Of a stretch of 64,000 nt of DNA, positions 27,156 to 36,799 are shown piece by piece. Made by a program: the position numbers and the translations under genes. The DNA is from Clostridia bacterium DTU025. GTDB lineage: Bacteria > Bacillota > DTU025. The notes under the pieces are model-generated. The model saw nothing but the letters and a program-made list of their open reading frames with translations, was not told the origin of the DNA and searched no databases. The stretch is taken from positions 94,905 through 158,904 of the forward strand of contig LFSP01000043.1 of assembly GCA_001513145.1 (NCBI GenBank), written 5' to 3'. Each line of letters starts with the position of its first letter. The first letter of the stretch is position 1.

Positions 27156-27291
27156 CGTTTGACCCTCCCATGCAAGGCATATTCTGAGTGGCGCAAGCAG
27201 GAACGGTGAGCCCACTCTAGTATTGAATGTATTATTCCCATTTCGGCACGTAAGCGGACTTACGGCTGCATGTTTGAGGAGGACCGGCGGC

Positions 27292-28332
27292 ATGACCAGG
27301 ATAGAGCTGAGGAGCGATACGTTCACTCTGCCCACCGAAGAGATGCGCAGAGCCATGTACGAGGCTGAGGTCGGAGACGACGTGTGGGGCGAGGATCCCA
27401 CCGTGGCCCGACTGGAGGCTCTGGCCGCCACGATCATCGGCAAGGAGGCGGCCCTTTTCGTTCCTTCCGGTACCATGGGCAACCTCCTGGCGGTGATGAC
27501 GCACTGCCACAGGGGCGACGAAGTGGTGATGGAGTCGGAATGTCACATCTACTATTACGAGGCCGGCGGGATGTCGGCGGTGGCGGGCGTCATCCCGCGT
27601 CTGGTGAAGGGCAAGAACGGCGTGCTTGATCCCGACGACGTGCGTCGGGCCATACGTGAGCCCAACATCCACTACGCTCCGCCGACGCTGCTCACCCTAG
27701 AGAACACCCACAACAGGGGAGGAGGAACCGTCACCGACCTTGGGACCATGGCGGCCCTTGCCTCGGTCGCCCGCGAGCGTGGGATGAAGGTGCACATGGA
27801 CGGCGCAAGGGTGTTCCACGCCGCGCATTACCTGAAGGTGCCGGTCACGCAGATCACCAAGCACGTGGATTCGGTGATGTTCTGCCTGTCCAAGGGGCTT
27901 TCGGCGCCGGTCGGCTCGATGCTGGCGGGCGATGCCGAGTTCGTGGAGCGGGCGCGACGGAACAGGAAGATGCTGGGCGGCGGGATGAGACAGGCCGGAG
28001 TGCTGGCCGCTGCCGGCATAGTGGCGCTGGAAAAAATGGTGGACCGCCTCGTGGAGGACCACGCCACGGCGAGGTGCCTGGCGGAGGGGCTGAGCCAGAT
28101 CGATGGCGTTGCGGTGGACATGGACACTGTACAGACCAACATAGTGAGCTTCGACATCGCCGGGCTGGGCATGACCGCATCGGAGTTCGCCAGGGCCATG
28201 GCGGAGAGGGGCGTGATGTTCAGCACCAGGCCGCCCTACGGGATCAGAGCGGTCACCCACCGACACGTGACCATGGCAGACATCCACCGGGCGCTGGAGG
28301 CTGTCAGGGAGTTGGCGGCTCAACCCAGGTAG
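27292..28332 (+). CDS. ltaE: Low-specificity L-threonine aldolase
   Basis: PLP enzyme that splits L-threonine and allo-threonine to glycine and acetaldehyde. The 346-residue protein begins IELRSDTFTLPTEEMRRAM, the standard opening. It then has FVPSGTMGNLLAVM, the HMDGARVFHAA block with the PLP-binding Asp, and the Schiff-base Lys in MFCLSKGLSAPVGSM. GAGGAGG lies 8 nt upstream of ATG 27292. Glycine formed here can enter one-carbon metabolism together with the folate genes upstream. It is divergent from the GntP permease across a 136-bp gap, and its 3' end overlaps the convergent hydrolase gene by 29 nt. Confidence 0.95.
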   Translation: MTRIELRSDTFTLPTEEMRRAMYEAEVGDDVWGEDPTVARLEALAATIIGKEAALFVPSGTMGNLLAVMTHCHRGDEVVMESECHIYYYEAGGMSAVAGVIPRLVKGKNGVLDPDDVRRAIREPNIHYAPPTLLTLENTHNRGGGTVTDLGTMAALASVARERGMKVHMDGARVFHAAHYLKVPVTQITKHVDSVMFCLSKGLSAPVGSMLAGDAEFVERARRNRKMLGGGMRQAGVLAAAGIVALEKMVDRLVEDHATARCLAEGLSQIDGVAVDMDTVQTNIVSFDIAGLGMTASEFARAMAERGVMFSTRPPYGIRAVTHRHVTMADIHRALEAVRELAAQPR

Positions 28333-29953
28333 ACCACGCGCCGCGGGATATCGTGGGCAGCGTGGGGATGGGCTTGAGCGTGTCGATATCGATGGCCAGT
28401 TTCAGCATCCTCATCAGCTCCTGAAAGCTGGGGTAGCTTCTGGTGATCGAGTACGTGACGGAGCCCAACTCTCCCCGCGCCGTCAACCTGTCGACCCGGG
28501 CGACCCGGTTGACCCGGTAGACCGCGGGGTTGGGCGTGCCACCCAGTTCCATGGCATCGAAGTACGCCAGGGCGGCCTGGTACTCGTCGTCGGAGTCGTC
28601 CTCGGTGACGTACAGGATCGCGGGAAGCTGCGCAAGCTCGTCAAGCCCGTGGCCGGTGGCGTCCAGGGTGGCCCTGCTCACCACCACCATGGGCGTCAGC
28701 TTGTTGAGGAGCGGCACCCCCAGGGCGTGCTGCAGGGGGCGCGAGCCGCCACTGTCGCCGCCACGGCCACCGTCACTGCCACCGGCGGCGCCGGCTCTGG
28801 CGCCCGCTCCGCGGCTGACCTCAAGGTCAACCCAGAGCCGGTTCTCTCCGGGGATGGGCTGGCGCACGAGCTCGGCGAAGTGCCACCCGCCGGCATCCAG
28901 CGCAGGGCCGACGGCCTGGGGTATGAGGGTCCGGATCAGGAAGTCGCAGGTGATCATCTGCGCTGCGTGAGCGGGCAAGAAGTGAGAGCTGTCGCACCAT
29001 ACCTGCGTGGCCTGGGAGTAGGAGCGGAAGTGATCCAGGGCCTCCTGGTAGTGCATGAGCTCGTCCGCGGTGGCGTTCAACATGAACACGGGCCGCGGAT
29101 GGTCGTCTGGGAGCCGCGCCGGCTCCACGGGCGCCATGACCTCGCCGTAGTCTCCCCAGCCGACCAGGTCGGAAACAAACACCTGCCTGGCCAGCTCCAG
29201 GGGCTTGAAGGTGCCGGAACGGACGACGCCTGCCAGGCCTGACCCAGTGGCTATCAGCGCGGCCGACGCCAGCCTGGTGTCCATCTTGAAGCAGATGCTC
29301 GACACGATGCCGCCGAGGCTGGCGCCGGCAATGGATATCCTCGCATGGTCCACTTCCTGACGGGTAGCCAACCAATCGAGGGCGCGGCGGGCCTCCACCA
29401 CGGCGCGGCGGACGTTGTCACGCACCCTCTCGGGGCCGCCCATCACGAACGCTGTGCCGTCCAGCATGGGCACGTTCGGCGTTATGGAGCGGCGGTGGTG
29501 GTACGGCAGGCTCTGAAGCAGCACCGCTAGGCCGTGCTTGGCGAAGTGGGCGGCCATGGGCAGGAACTGCTCTTCCGTCACGAACGCGGCGTGGAGCGCC
29601 AGCACGCACGGGACTGGCTCTGAACGCGCGCTCAGCGGCACGAGATAGTGGGCGTACACAGTCTCGCCTTCGCATTGGAACGAGACCTCGTAATGATCGA
29701 ACCACTCGTTGCTGTCTAGGAGGCGCACTTCGTCGTCGAGGGGCGCGGCAGCGTCGTACGTGTAGAACTTGCTCAGGGCTGAGCGGGGAAGGTAGCCGTC
29801 TACATGGGGCGAAATAAATAGAGGAGGGAGCGCGCCTGTCGCCGACGCGGGCGACGCCGCGGCCACCGGCACAGACTCGCCGGTGCACATGAACAGGAAA
29901 GCCATGGCGGCGACGATGAGCCGGATATGCGCCGCCTGCGAATGCCGCTTCAT
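28304..29953 (-). CDS. Secreted alpha/beta-hydrolase, substrate unknown
   Basis: A 549-residue exported protein. A signal peptide (MKRHSQAAHIR, hydrophobic run, then VPVAAASPASA) precedes an alpha/beta-hydrolase domain at about residues 60-350. This has a nucleophile elbow AGASLGGIVS, an acidic-residue loop FMLNATADELMHYQ and a candidate catalytic His in CDSSHFLPAH. A Gly/Ser/Ala-rich linker (near residues 390-420) separates it from a C-terminal region I cannot assign. Fold and motif spacing resemble acetyl-xylan-esterase or dienelactone-hydrolase relatives, without fixing a substrate. ATG 29953 has GGGAGGGG 8 nt upstream. A TetR gene starts 127 nt away in the opposite direction. Confidence 0.75.
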   Translation of the reverse strand: MKRHSQAAHIRLIVAAMAFLFMCTGESVPVAAASPASATGALPPLFISPHVDGYLPRSALSKFYTYDAAAPLDDEVRLLDSNEWFDHYEVSFQCEGETVYAHYLVPLSARSEPVPCVLALHAAFVTEEQFLPMAAHFAKHGLAVLLQSLPYHHRRSITPNVPMLDGTAFVMGGPERVRDNVRRAVVEARRALDWLATRQEVDHARISIAGASLGGIVSSICFKMDTRLASAALIATGSGLAGVVRSGTFKPLELARQVFVSDLVGWGDYGEVMAPVEPARLPDDHPRPVFMLNATADELMHYQEALDHFRSYSQATQVWCDSSHFLPAHAAQMITCDFLIRTLIPQAVGPALDAGGWHFAELVRQPIPGENRLWVDLEVSRGAGARAGAAGGSDGGRGGDSGGSRPLQHALGVPLLNKLTPMVVVSRATLDATGHGLDELAQLPAILYVTEDDSDDEYQAALAYFDAMELGGTPNPAVYRVNRVARVDRLTARGELGSVTYSITRSYPSFQELMRMLKLAIDIDTLKPIPTLPTISRGAWSTWVEPPTP

Positions 29954-30080
29954 CGTGGTGGCCCCTCCCAAGCAGGGTTCTGTCGACATCATATCGCATT
30001 TTGTGGTACTGTGGAGTGGATAGCGCTTCAGCGCGGAGCGCGCAGCGCGACCGCAACTTCTGGTTTCGGGAGTGAACGCA

Positions 30081-30755
30081 GTGGAGAAGCCGGGGCAGCC
30101 CGGAACGGTCGCCGAAGGCCAGGTGCAGCACATGTTCCATGCGGACGACAAGAGGGCCGTTATAATGGAGGCCGCCCTCGGGGTGTTTGCGTCGAGGGGG
30201 TTCCATACGTCCACTGTGGACCAGGTGGCTGAGGCTGCCGGTGTCGCCAAGGGCACCATCTACCTGTACTTCAAGAGCAAGAACGAGCTTCTGGACCAGC
30301 TGGTGGAGGGCAGGATCGCGCGCCTTGCGGGCATGGTCAGGCAGGCGGCGGCGGGCGCACCCGACGCCTGTTCCAAGCTGAGGAGGATCGTTGCCGCGCA
30401 CTTCGATTTCTACAGCACCGAGCGGAGATTCATGCAGCTGATGGCAGGGCAGATTGGCACGCTGTCCCCTCGGTTCAGCGCCACCGTGTTGGACGGCACC
30501 CGCACGCTCACGGCGATGGTGCAGGACGTGTTGGCGCAGGGGATCGAGGAAGGAAGCATCGTCCCGGCGGCCGACGCAGGCACGATGGCCTTCGCCCTCA
30601 TGGGGATGGTGCATGCCGTCGCCTACAGGTGGCTGATGAGCGACACGCCTCAGCCGCCGGAGGAGATCGCCGCCGACGTATACGCGATGTTCGCATCAGG
30701 GTTGCAGGCTGCGGGGCACGGGGCGACGCACCGGGCGGCGCATGAGCCGCATTGA
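30081..30755 (+). CDS. TetR-family transcriptional regulator
   Basis: A 224-residue one-component repressor. The DNA-binding domain is at residues 20-65: AVIMEAALGVFASRGFHTST, then VDQVAEAAGVAKGTIYLYF with the recognition helix ending in the typical YLYFKSKNELL. The C-terminal ligand domain resembles TetR_C groups that sense small hydrophobic effectors, but the ligand is not evident. GTG 30081 has GGGAG 8 nt upstream; GTG 30072 is an alternative. The divergent hydrolase gene makes it the obvious target. The gap holds four AGCGC units spaced 7-8 bp apart (30032-30060) that could be an operator. Confidence 0.88.
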   Translation: MEKPGQPGTVAEGQVQHMFHADDKRAVIMEAALGVFASRGFHTSTVDQVAEAAGVAKGTIYLYFKSKNELLDQLVEGRIARLAGMVRQAAAGAPDACSKLRRIVAAHFDFYSTERRFMQLMAGQIGTLSPRFSATVLDGTRTLTAMVQDVLAQGIEEGSIVPAADAGTMAFALMGMVHAVAYRWLMSDTPQPPEEIAADVYAMFASGLQAAGHGATHRAAHEPH

Positions 30756-30848
30756 CGCTGTCCGCAGCTGCCAGCTGCTGGCCCCAACTTCCGGCCCTAC
30801 CTGCCAGCGGCCAGCGGCCGGTCCCAGATGCCAGCTGCCAGTGGCCAG

Positions 30849-30874
30849 TAGCACACTGAACTACCTATGTGCTA
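30849..30874. promoter_or_regulatory. 7-12-7 inverted repeat over glp promoter
   Basis: TAGCACA (30849-30855) and TGTGCTA (30868-30874) form a perfect dyad. Its right arm overlaps a -10-like TATCAT (30873-30878), so a bound protein would block transcription of the glycerol operon. A glycerol repressor or catabolite protein is plausible, but none is identified in the window. Confidence 0.45.
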
Positions 30875-30879
30875 TCATT

Positions 30880-31053
30880 AATTAGCAGGGATTGTCGAGA
30901 ACGGCATATCGCAAGGACGGAGATTTGGAGAGAGTCCTGCCGCCGACGGCACGCCACAGAGAGCCTGGAGCCTGTGTCGCCGGTGGGAGGGCTTTACTTT
31001 ATGCCAGCATGGGGTGGTATTGAGTACTCTGGAAGGAATGCGTAGGTGCGGGG
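30880..31053 (+). promoter_or_regulatory. Structured-looking 5' leader of the glycerol operon
   Basis: Between the putative promoter and glpK lie about 170 untranslated bases with several small stems: GGAC/GTCC (30915-30938), GCCG/CGGC, and CACAG/CTGTG. An AGAGAG at 30958-30963 and GGGTGGTA at 31012-31019 recall parts of T-box leaders. However, the ACCGCG half of the T-box and an obvious terminator are missing. I cannot assign it to a known riboswitch class. The 90 bases before the promoter (30756-30848) are rich in GCCAGC repeats and hold no gene. Confidence 0.3.
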
Positions 31054-32547
<1,494 letters not shown>

Positions 32548-32570
32548 AACGACAGGGAGGAAGGGCTGAA

Positions 32571-34124
32571 TTGACGGCCTACGAGCATAATGCCGATGTA
32601 GTCGTGATAGGGGCCGGCGTCGTGGGCAACGCGATTGCCAGGGAGCTGGCGCGCTACGACGTCAGCGTGGTGCTGCTGGAACGCGAGGCTGACGTGGCCT
32701 GGGGCACCACCAAGGCCAACACCGCCCTGGTGCACGCTGGCTATGACGCCGAGCCAGGCACCAACAAGGCCCGGTTCAACGTGACCGGGAACGCCATGTA
32801 CCCCAGGATCTGCGCCGAGCTGGGGGTGCAGTTCCAGAACACCGGGTCGCTGGTGGTGGCCACATCGCCCGACCAAGTAGACCACCTGCGCGAGCTCCTG
32901 GAGCGCGGCAGGGCCAACGGAGTGCCGGGGCTTGAGATAATCGGGCGAGAGCGCATTGTGGAGCTTGAGCCCAACATCTCCCCTGAGGCAATCGCGGCGC
33001 TGTGGGCCCCCACGGCGGGGATCACCGGGCCTTGGGAGCTGGCCATCGCCTACGCCGAAAACGCCGTGGAGAACGGCGTAAAGCTGATGCTCTCGTCGCC
33101 GGTCACCGCCATCGACGTGGAGGGCGGCCGCGCCGTGCGCGTGCACACCCCCGGCGCCTCGATCGCTGCCAGGTTCGTGGTGAACGCAGCCGGCCTGTTT
33201 GCGGACGAGGTGGCGCGCATGGTGGGCCAGACCGACTTCGAGATAGTACCCAGGAAGGGCGAGTATTACCTGCTGGACAAGAGGGCCGGGCACCTGGCGC
33301 GACGGCCGCTGTTTCCCGTGCCGACGGCGCACTCCAAGGGCATCGTCGTCACTCCCACTGTAGACGGCAACCTTCTCGTGGGGCCCAACTCGTACATCGT
33401 CGACTCCAAGGCCGACCTCGACACCACCGGCTGCGGCCTGGACGAGGTGCTGGCAGGCGCTGGCAGGCTCGTGCCGGGCATCCCCGTGCGAGACAACATC
33501 ACCAACTTCGCCGGTCTCAGGGCGACCGCAAGCCCTGGCAACGACTTCGTGATCGGTCCGGCCCCCGGCGTGCCGAACTTCATCAACGCAGCGGGGATCC
33601 AGTCTCCAGGTTTGACGGCGGCGCCTGCCATCGCGCTGGAGATAGTGCGGCTCCTGGGGGAGGCGGGACTGGCGCTGGCGCCGAAGGCCGACTTCAACCC
33701 GATCCGCCCGCGGCCGGCAAGGTTCGCCGAGATGACTGACGACGAGCGGGCGGAGGCGGCGGCGTGCGACCCCAGGTGGGGCCACATCGTGTGCCGGTGC
33801 GAGAGCGTGACCGAGGGCGAGATCGTGGAGGCGCTGCACCGCAGCGTGCCCTGCACCACCGTGGACGGCGTGAAGTTCCGCACCAGGGCCGGGTCAGGGC
33901 GATGCCAGGGCGGCTTCTGCGGGCCCCGGGTGGTGGCCATCATCTCAAGGGAGCTGGGCATTCCGGCGGACGAGGTCACGAAGAAGGGCGGGGCTTCCAG
34001 GATATTGGTTGGCCCCTCGAAGCAGGGGAACTGGCAGTGCGAATACGGTGAGTGCGGCGAATGCAGCGGGCCTGGCGCAAGTGGAGCCCGCGGGCGCGGT
34101 GAGGAGGCTGGGGCACATGCGTAA
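32571..34124 (+). CDS. glpA: FAD-dependent glycerol-3-phosphate dehydrogenase with BFD-like iron-sulfur domain
   Basis: Oxidises glycerol 3-phosphate to dihydroxyacetone phosphate. Residues 1-400 form a DAO-type FAD domain: DVVVIGAGVVGNAIARELAR, then TTKANTALVHAGYD and LRATASPGNDFVIGP. A C-terminal BFD-like [2Fe-2S] domain has CRC at the start (IVCRCESVTEGEIVEAL) and RCQGGFCGPR at the end. A further 45-residue tail contains CEYGECGEC, an extra cysteine cluster not needed by the usual domain. TTG 32571 has GGGAGGAAGGG upstream. It overlaps the next gene by 8 nt. Electrons probably pass to the neighbouring flavoprotein. Confidence 0.92.
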   Translation: MTAYEHNADVVVIGAGVVGNAIARELARYDVSVVLLEREADVAWGTTKANTALVHAGYDAEPGTNKARFNVTGNAMYPRICAELGVQFQNTGSLVVATSPDQVDHLRELLERGRANGVPGLEIIGRERIVELEPNISPEAIAALWAPTAGITGPWELAIAYAENAVENGVKLMLSSPVTAIDVEGGRAVRVHTPGASIAARFVVNAAGLFADEVARMVGQTDFEIVPRKGEYYLLDKRAGHLARRPLFPVPTAHSKGIVVTPTVDGNLLVGPNSYIVDSKADLDTTGCGLDEVLAGAGRLVPGIPVRDNITNFAGLRATASPGNDFVIGPAPGVPNFINAAGIQSPGLTAAPAIALEIVRLLGEAGLALAPKADFNPIRPRPARFAEMTDDERAEAAACDPRWGHIVCRCESVTEGEIVEALHRSVPCTTVDGVKFRTRAGSGRCQGGFCGPRVVAIISRELGIPADEVTKKGGASRILVGPSKQGNWQCEYGECGECSGPGASGARGRGEEAGAHA

Positions 34125-35457
34125 GATCGAGTGCGACGTGGCGGTGATCGGAGCCGGTCCGGCAGGCCTTGCGGCTGCGGCGAGGGCCAGGGAGCGAGGC
34201 GCCGGGCGGGTGCTGCTCATGGACAGGGACCGCGAGCTCGGCGGCATCCTCAACCAGTGCATACACAACGGCTTCGGGCTTCAGCTGCTCTCCCGGGAGA
34301 TGAGTGGTCCAGAGTATGCGGAGTACTTCATAAACGAGGCGAAGAAGGCCGACGTCGAGACGATGCTCAACACCATGGTGCTCAGCATCGGCGCCGACCG
34401 AAGGATACACGCGATCAACCAGTATGAGGGGCTGATGGAGATCCAGCCGAAGGCCATCGTGTTGGCCATGGGCGCCAGGGAGCGGAACCGCGGCGGAGTG
34501 GTGATCCCGGGGGCGCGGCCGGCAGGGGTGTTCACCGCGGGCGCGGCGCAGCGGTACATCAACATGGAAGGCTACATGCCGGGGCGGCGCGTTGTGGTGC
34601 TGGGCTCGGGCGACATCGGCCTGATCATGGCCAGGCGTATGACCTGGGAGGGAGCTAAGGTCGAGGCGGTGCTGGAGATCCTGCCATTCCCGTCGGGGCT
34701 CACCCGAAACATCGTGCAGTGCCTGGAGGACCAGGGCATACCGCTGTACCTCGGCCATACGGTGATCAAGATCCACGGCAACGAGCGGGTGGAGGGCGTC
34801 ACCGTGGCCAAGGTGGGAAGCGACTTCAGGCCGATAGCCGGCACCGAATGGGATATCCAGTGCGACACGCTGCTCTTGTCGGTGGGACTCATACCCGAGA
34901 ACGAGCTGACGCTGGATGCCGGCGGGCAGCTTGATCCCGTTACCAACGGGCCTGTGGTGGACGACGAGATGTGCACCAGCATCCCCGGCGTGTTCGCCTG
35001 CGGAAACGTGGTGCACATCCACGACCTGGTGGACAACGTCACCCGCGAGGCGTGGGCCGCCGGCGAGGGGGCGGCGAGGTTCGTAGCGGGCCAGCAGCCG
35101 TCGGGCCACGTGATACCCACGGCGGCGGGCGAGGGGATCCGCTATGTGGTGCCACAGAAGGTGCATGCAGAGAACCTGGCCACGAGGGACGTGCGGCTCT
35201 CCATGCGGGTCAAGGCGCCTGCGGAGTGGGTTCGCGTCGAGGCCGTGCTCGGCGGCGAAGTGGTGTTCAGTAAGGCGGAGCGCGTGGTGCGTCCGGCGGA
35301 GATGGTGTCGCTGACCATACCCAAGGGCCGGGTTGCGCCGGAGCTGATCGAAAGGGTTGTGTCGGCAGTGGACGGCGGGGCTGACGACGACGCTGCTAAG
35401 CTGGTTGTGAGGATTGCGAAGCGCGAGTCGTCCTCGGAGGGAGGAATCCGTGCATGA
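34117..35457 (+). CDS. FAD/NAD(P)-dependent oxidoreductase of the glycerol operon (GlpB-like role)
   Basis: A 446-residue pyridine-nucleotide-disulfide-type flavoprotein. It has an N-terminal FAD motif CDVAVIGAGPAGLAAAARAR, LGGILNQCIHNGFG, a second nucleotide motif RRVVVLGSGDIGLIMARRM near residue 165, and a late FAD block PGVFACGNVVHIHDLVDN. In such operons it accepts electrons from the GlpA-type subunit; whether it passes them to NAD or to the membrane is not settled by sequence. ATG 34117 overlaps the previous gene by 8 nt and has GAGGAGG about 9 nt upstream. Its stop overlaps the next start as ATGA. Confidence 0.9.
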   Translation: MRKIECDVAVIGAGPAGLAAAARARERGAGRVLLMDRDRELGGILNQCIHNGFGLQLLSREMSGPEYAEYFINEAKKADVETMLNTMVLSIGADRRIHAINQYEGLMEIQPKAIVLAMGARERNRGGVVIPGARPAGVFTAGAAQRYINMEGYMPGRRVVVLGSGDIGLIMARRMTWEGAKVEAVLEILPFPSGLTRNIVQCLEDQGIPLYLGHTVIKIHGNERVEGVTVAKVGSDFRPIAGTEWDIQCDTLLLSVGLIPENELTLDAGGQLDPVTNGPVVDDEMCTSIPGVFACGNVVHIHDLVDNVTREAWAAGEGAARFVAGQQPSGHVIPTAAGEGIRYVVPQKVHAENLATRDVRLSMRVKAPAEWVRVEAVLGGEVVFSKAERVVRPAEMVSLTIPKGRVAPELIERVVSAVDGGADDDAAKLVVRIAKRESSSEGGIRA

Positions 35458-35840
35458 GCACAGAAACGCGTGAACTGACGTGCATCGTGTGCCCGGTGGG
35501 CTGCAGGCTCAGAGCCGTGCTGGAAGACGGCCAGGTGGTGTCGGTTGAGGGCAACACCTGCAAGCGCGGAGCCCAGTACGCCCTGGACGAGCTGTGCGCA
35601 CCCAAGCGGACGGTAACGACCACGGTGCGGGTGGTCGGCGGGTTCCTGCCGCTGGTGCCGGTGAGGACCGCTGCCCCGGTTCCCAAAGAGAGGATCGCCG
35701 AGGTACTGGAGGCAGCGCGCCAGGTGTGTCTCGAGGCGCCGGTTGAGTCGGGCCAGATAGTGATAGCCGACGTCGCGGGAACCGGGGTCGACCTGATCGC
35801 GTCGCGGTCCATGCCGGTGGCCGCCAGCGGGCAGCACTGA
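35454..35840 (+). CDS. DUF1667 cysteine-rich protein of the glycerol operon
   Basis: A 128-residue protein with four closely placed cysteines at the N-terminus: LTCIVCPVGCRL and GNTCKRGAQYA. This pattern suggests an iron-sulfur or zinc site, similar to molybdopterin-oxidoreductase N-termini. The rest (TVTTTVRVVGG, LPLVPVRTAAPVPKE) is conserved in the DUF1667 family, which almost always follows glpK/glpA/flavoprotein sets. It is likely the third subunit of the glycerol-3-phosphate dehydrogenase complex, playing a GlpC-like electron-transfer role (inference). Start ATG overlaps the upstream stop by 4 nt. Confidence 0.88.
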   Translation: MSTETRELTCIVCPVGCRLRAVLEDGQVVSVEGNTCKRGAQYALDELCAPKRTVTTTVRVVGGFLPLVPVRTAAPVPKERIAEVLEAARQVCLEAPVESGQIVIADVAGTGVDLIASRSMPVAASGQH

Positions 35841-35862
35841 CACAGATATGAGGTGTGGGCGC

Positions 35863-35952
35863 CCCTGGGGTACTCCAGGGAGACCTTTGGGACGTGCCAG
35901 GCAAGCCCGGATGTAACCCGGGTGCACCAGGGGACACCCGTAGACACCCTGG
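35863..35952. repeat. Cluster of short GC-rich hairpins upstream of HEAT-protein gene
   Basis: Three hairpins follow one another: CCCTGG/CCAGGG (35863-35880), CCCGG/CCGGG (35906-35922) and CCAGGG/CCCTGG (35927-35952). The CCCTGG and CCAGGG units recur in alternating orientation. The first could terminate the glycerol operon; the others sit in the leader of the next gene. Confidence 0.6.
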
Positions 35953-35986
35953 GGAGGATTGGTGGCGCCCGGCGGAGGTGAGGTGC

Positions 35987-36799
35987 TTGAGCGGACGCGT
36001 GACGACACTGCTGGTGCGCGCCTTGTTGGTGGCGCTGGTCTTGGCGCCGGCTGTTGCTGTGGCGGCAGGCGGCGTGCCGGAGGTTGCCGAGAGCGAGAGG
36101 CTCATGGCTGACCTCACCGCTGTGCTGGAAGAGTCGGATGATGCCGAGATGCTCCTGCAAGCGTTGACGCAGCTTAGGGACATGTACTGGGAGCCGGCGC
36201 TGTCCGCTGTCAGGAAGCTGTCTGTGGCCCATGAAGACCCCCAGGTCAGGCGGGAAGCCGTGAGGTTTCTGGGATGGTACGGCGCGAAGCGCGACTGGGA
36301 GTTGATCATCCTCGGCCTCTACTCCGCAGACCAGGACGACGTCATCGCTTCTATCCAGGCAGTCGCCGATTTCGGCGAGGAGCGCGGGCTCACTTACCTT
36401 GAGGACCTGACGTTGGACCCCCGGCCGGCTGTGCGCGAGGCTGCGGAGCGAGGGCTTCGGGAGCTCACATGGTTCCTTGAGGCGATTGAGGCGCTTGAGG
36501 TGATTGAGACGCTCGCAGACGCCGTGGAGACTGATGCGGCCGAGGCGATAGCTCGGGGCAAGGAGTTGCTGGTGTCGCTGCGTGAATGGATATGGCGTGA
36601 GGGCCCATGGGATCACGGCCGGACAGCGGAGGCGCTTCAGTGGGTGCCCGGGCTGACGGAAGCTGACATCCCGAGACTACGAGGGCTTCTGATGTCGGTG
36701 AAGGCCAGTGGTCTCGACGATGCCGAGGCTAGGACAGAGTCGCTGGGGACGGTCATCAGGCTCGTGGTGCGCCGGTCAGTCGAAGCAGGAGGCACTTGA
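35987..36799 (+). CDS. Exported HEAT-repeat-like protein, function unknown
   Basis: A 270-residue protein. A signal peptide (MSGRVTTLLVRALLVALVLAPAV, ending in an Ala-rich AVAVAAGG) is followed by helical pairs resembling HEAT or armadillo repeats. The clearest are LSVAHEDPQVRREAVRFLGW, DQDDVIASIQAVADFGEERG, and LTLDPRPAVREAAERGLREL. The last 110 residues are helical but unassigned. TTG 35987 is chosen because GGAGGTGAGG lies just upstream and the signal peptide begins there. A longer frame reaches back to 35855 through the hairpin cluster but would bury the signal peptide. Such repeats usually make protein-protein scaffolds; no partner is evident. Confidence 0.65.
   Translation: MSGRVTTLLVRALLVALVLAPAVAVAAGGVPEVAESERLMADLTAVLEESDDAEMLLQALTQLRDMYWEPALSAVRKLSVAHEDPQVRREAVRFLGWYGAKRDWELIILGLYSADQDDVIASIQAVADFGEERGLTYLEDLTLDPRPAVREAAERGLRELTWFLEAIEALEVIETLADAVETDAAEAIARGKELLVSLREWIWREGPWDHGRTAEALQWVPGLTEADIPRLRGLLMSVKASGLDDAEARTESLGTVIRLVVRRSVEAGGT

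Noticed and set aside
30880..31053. Calling the glpK leader a T-box riboswitch outright
   Set aside because: Only partial motifs are present; the ACCGCG half and the terminator are missing and the downstream gene is not amino-acid related.
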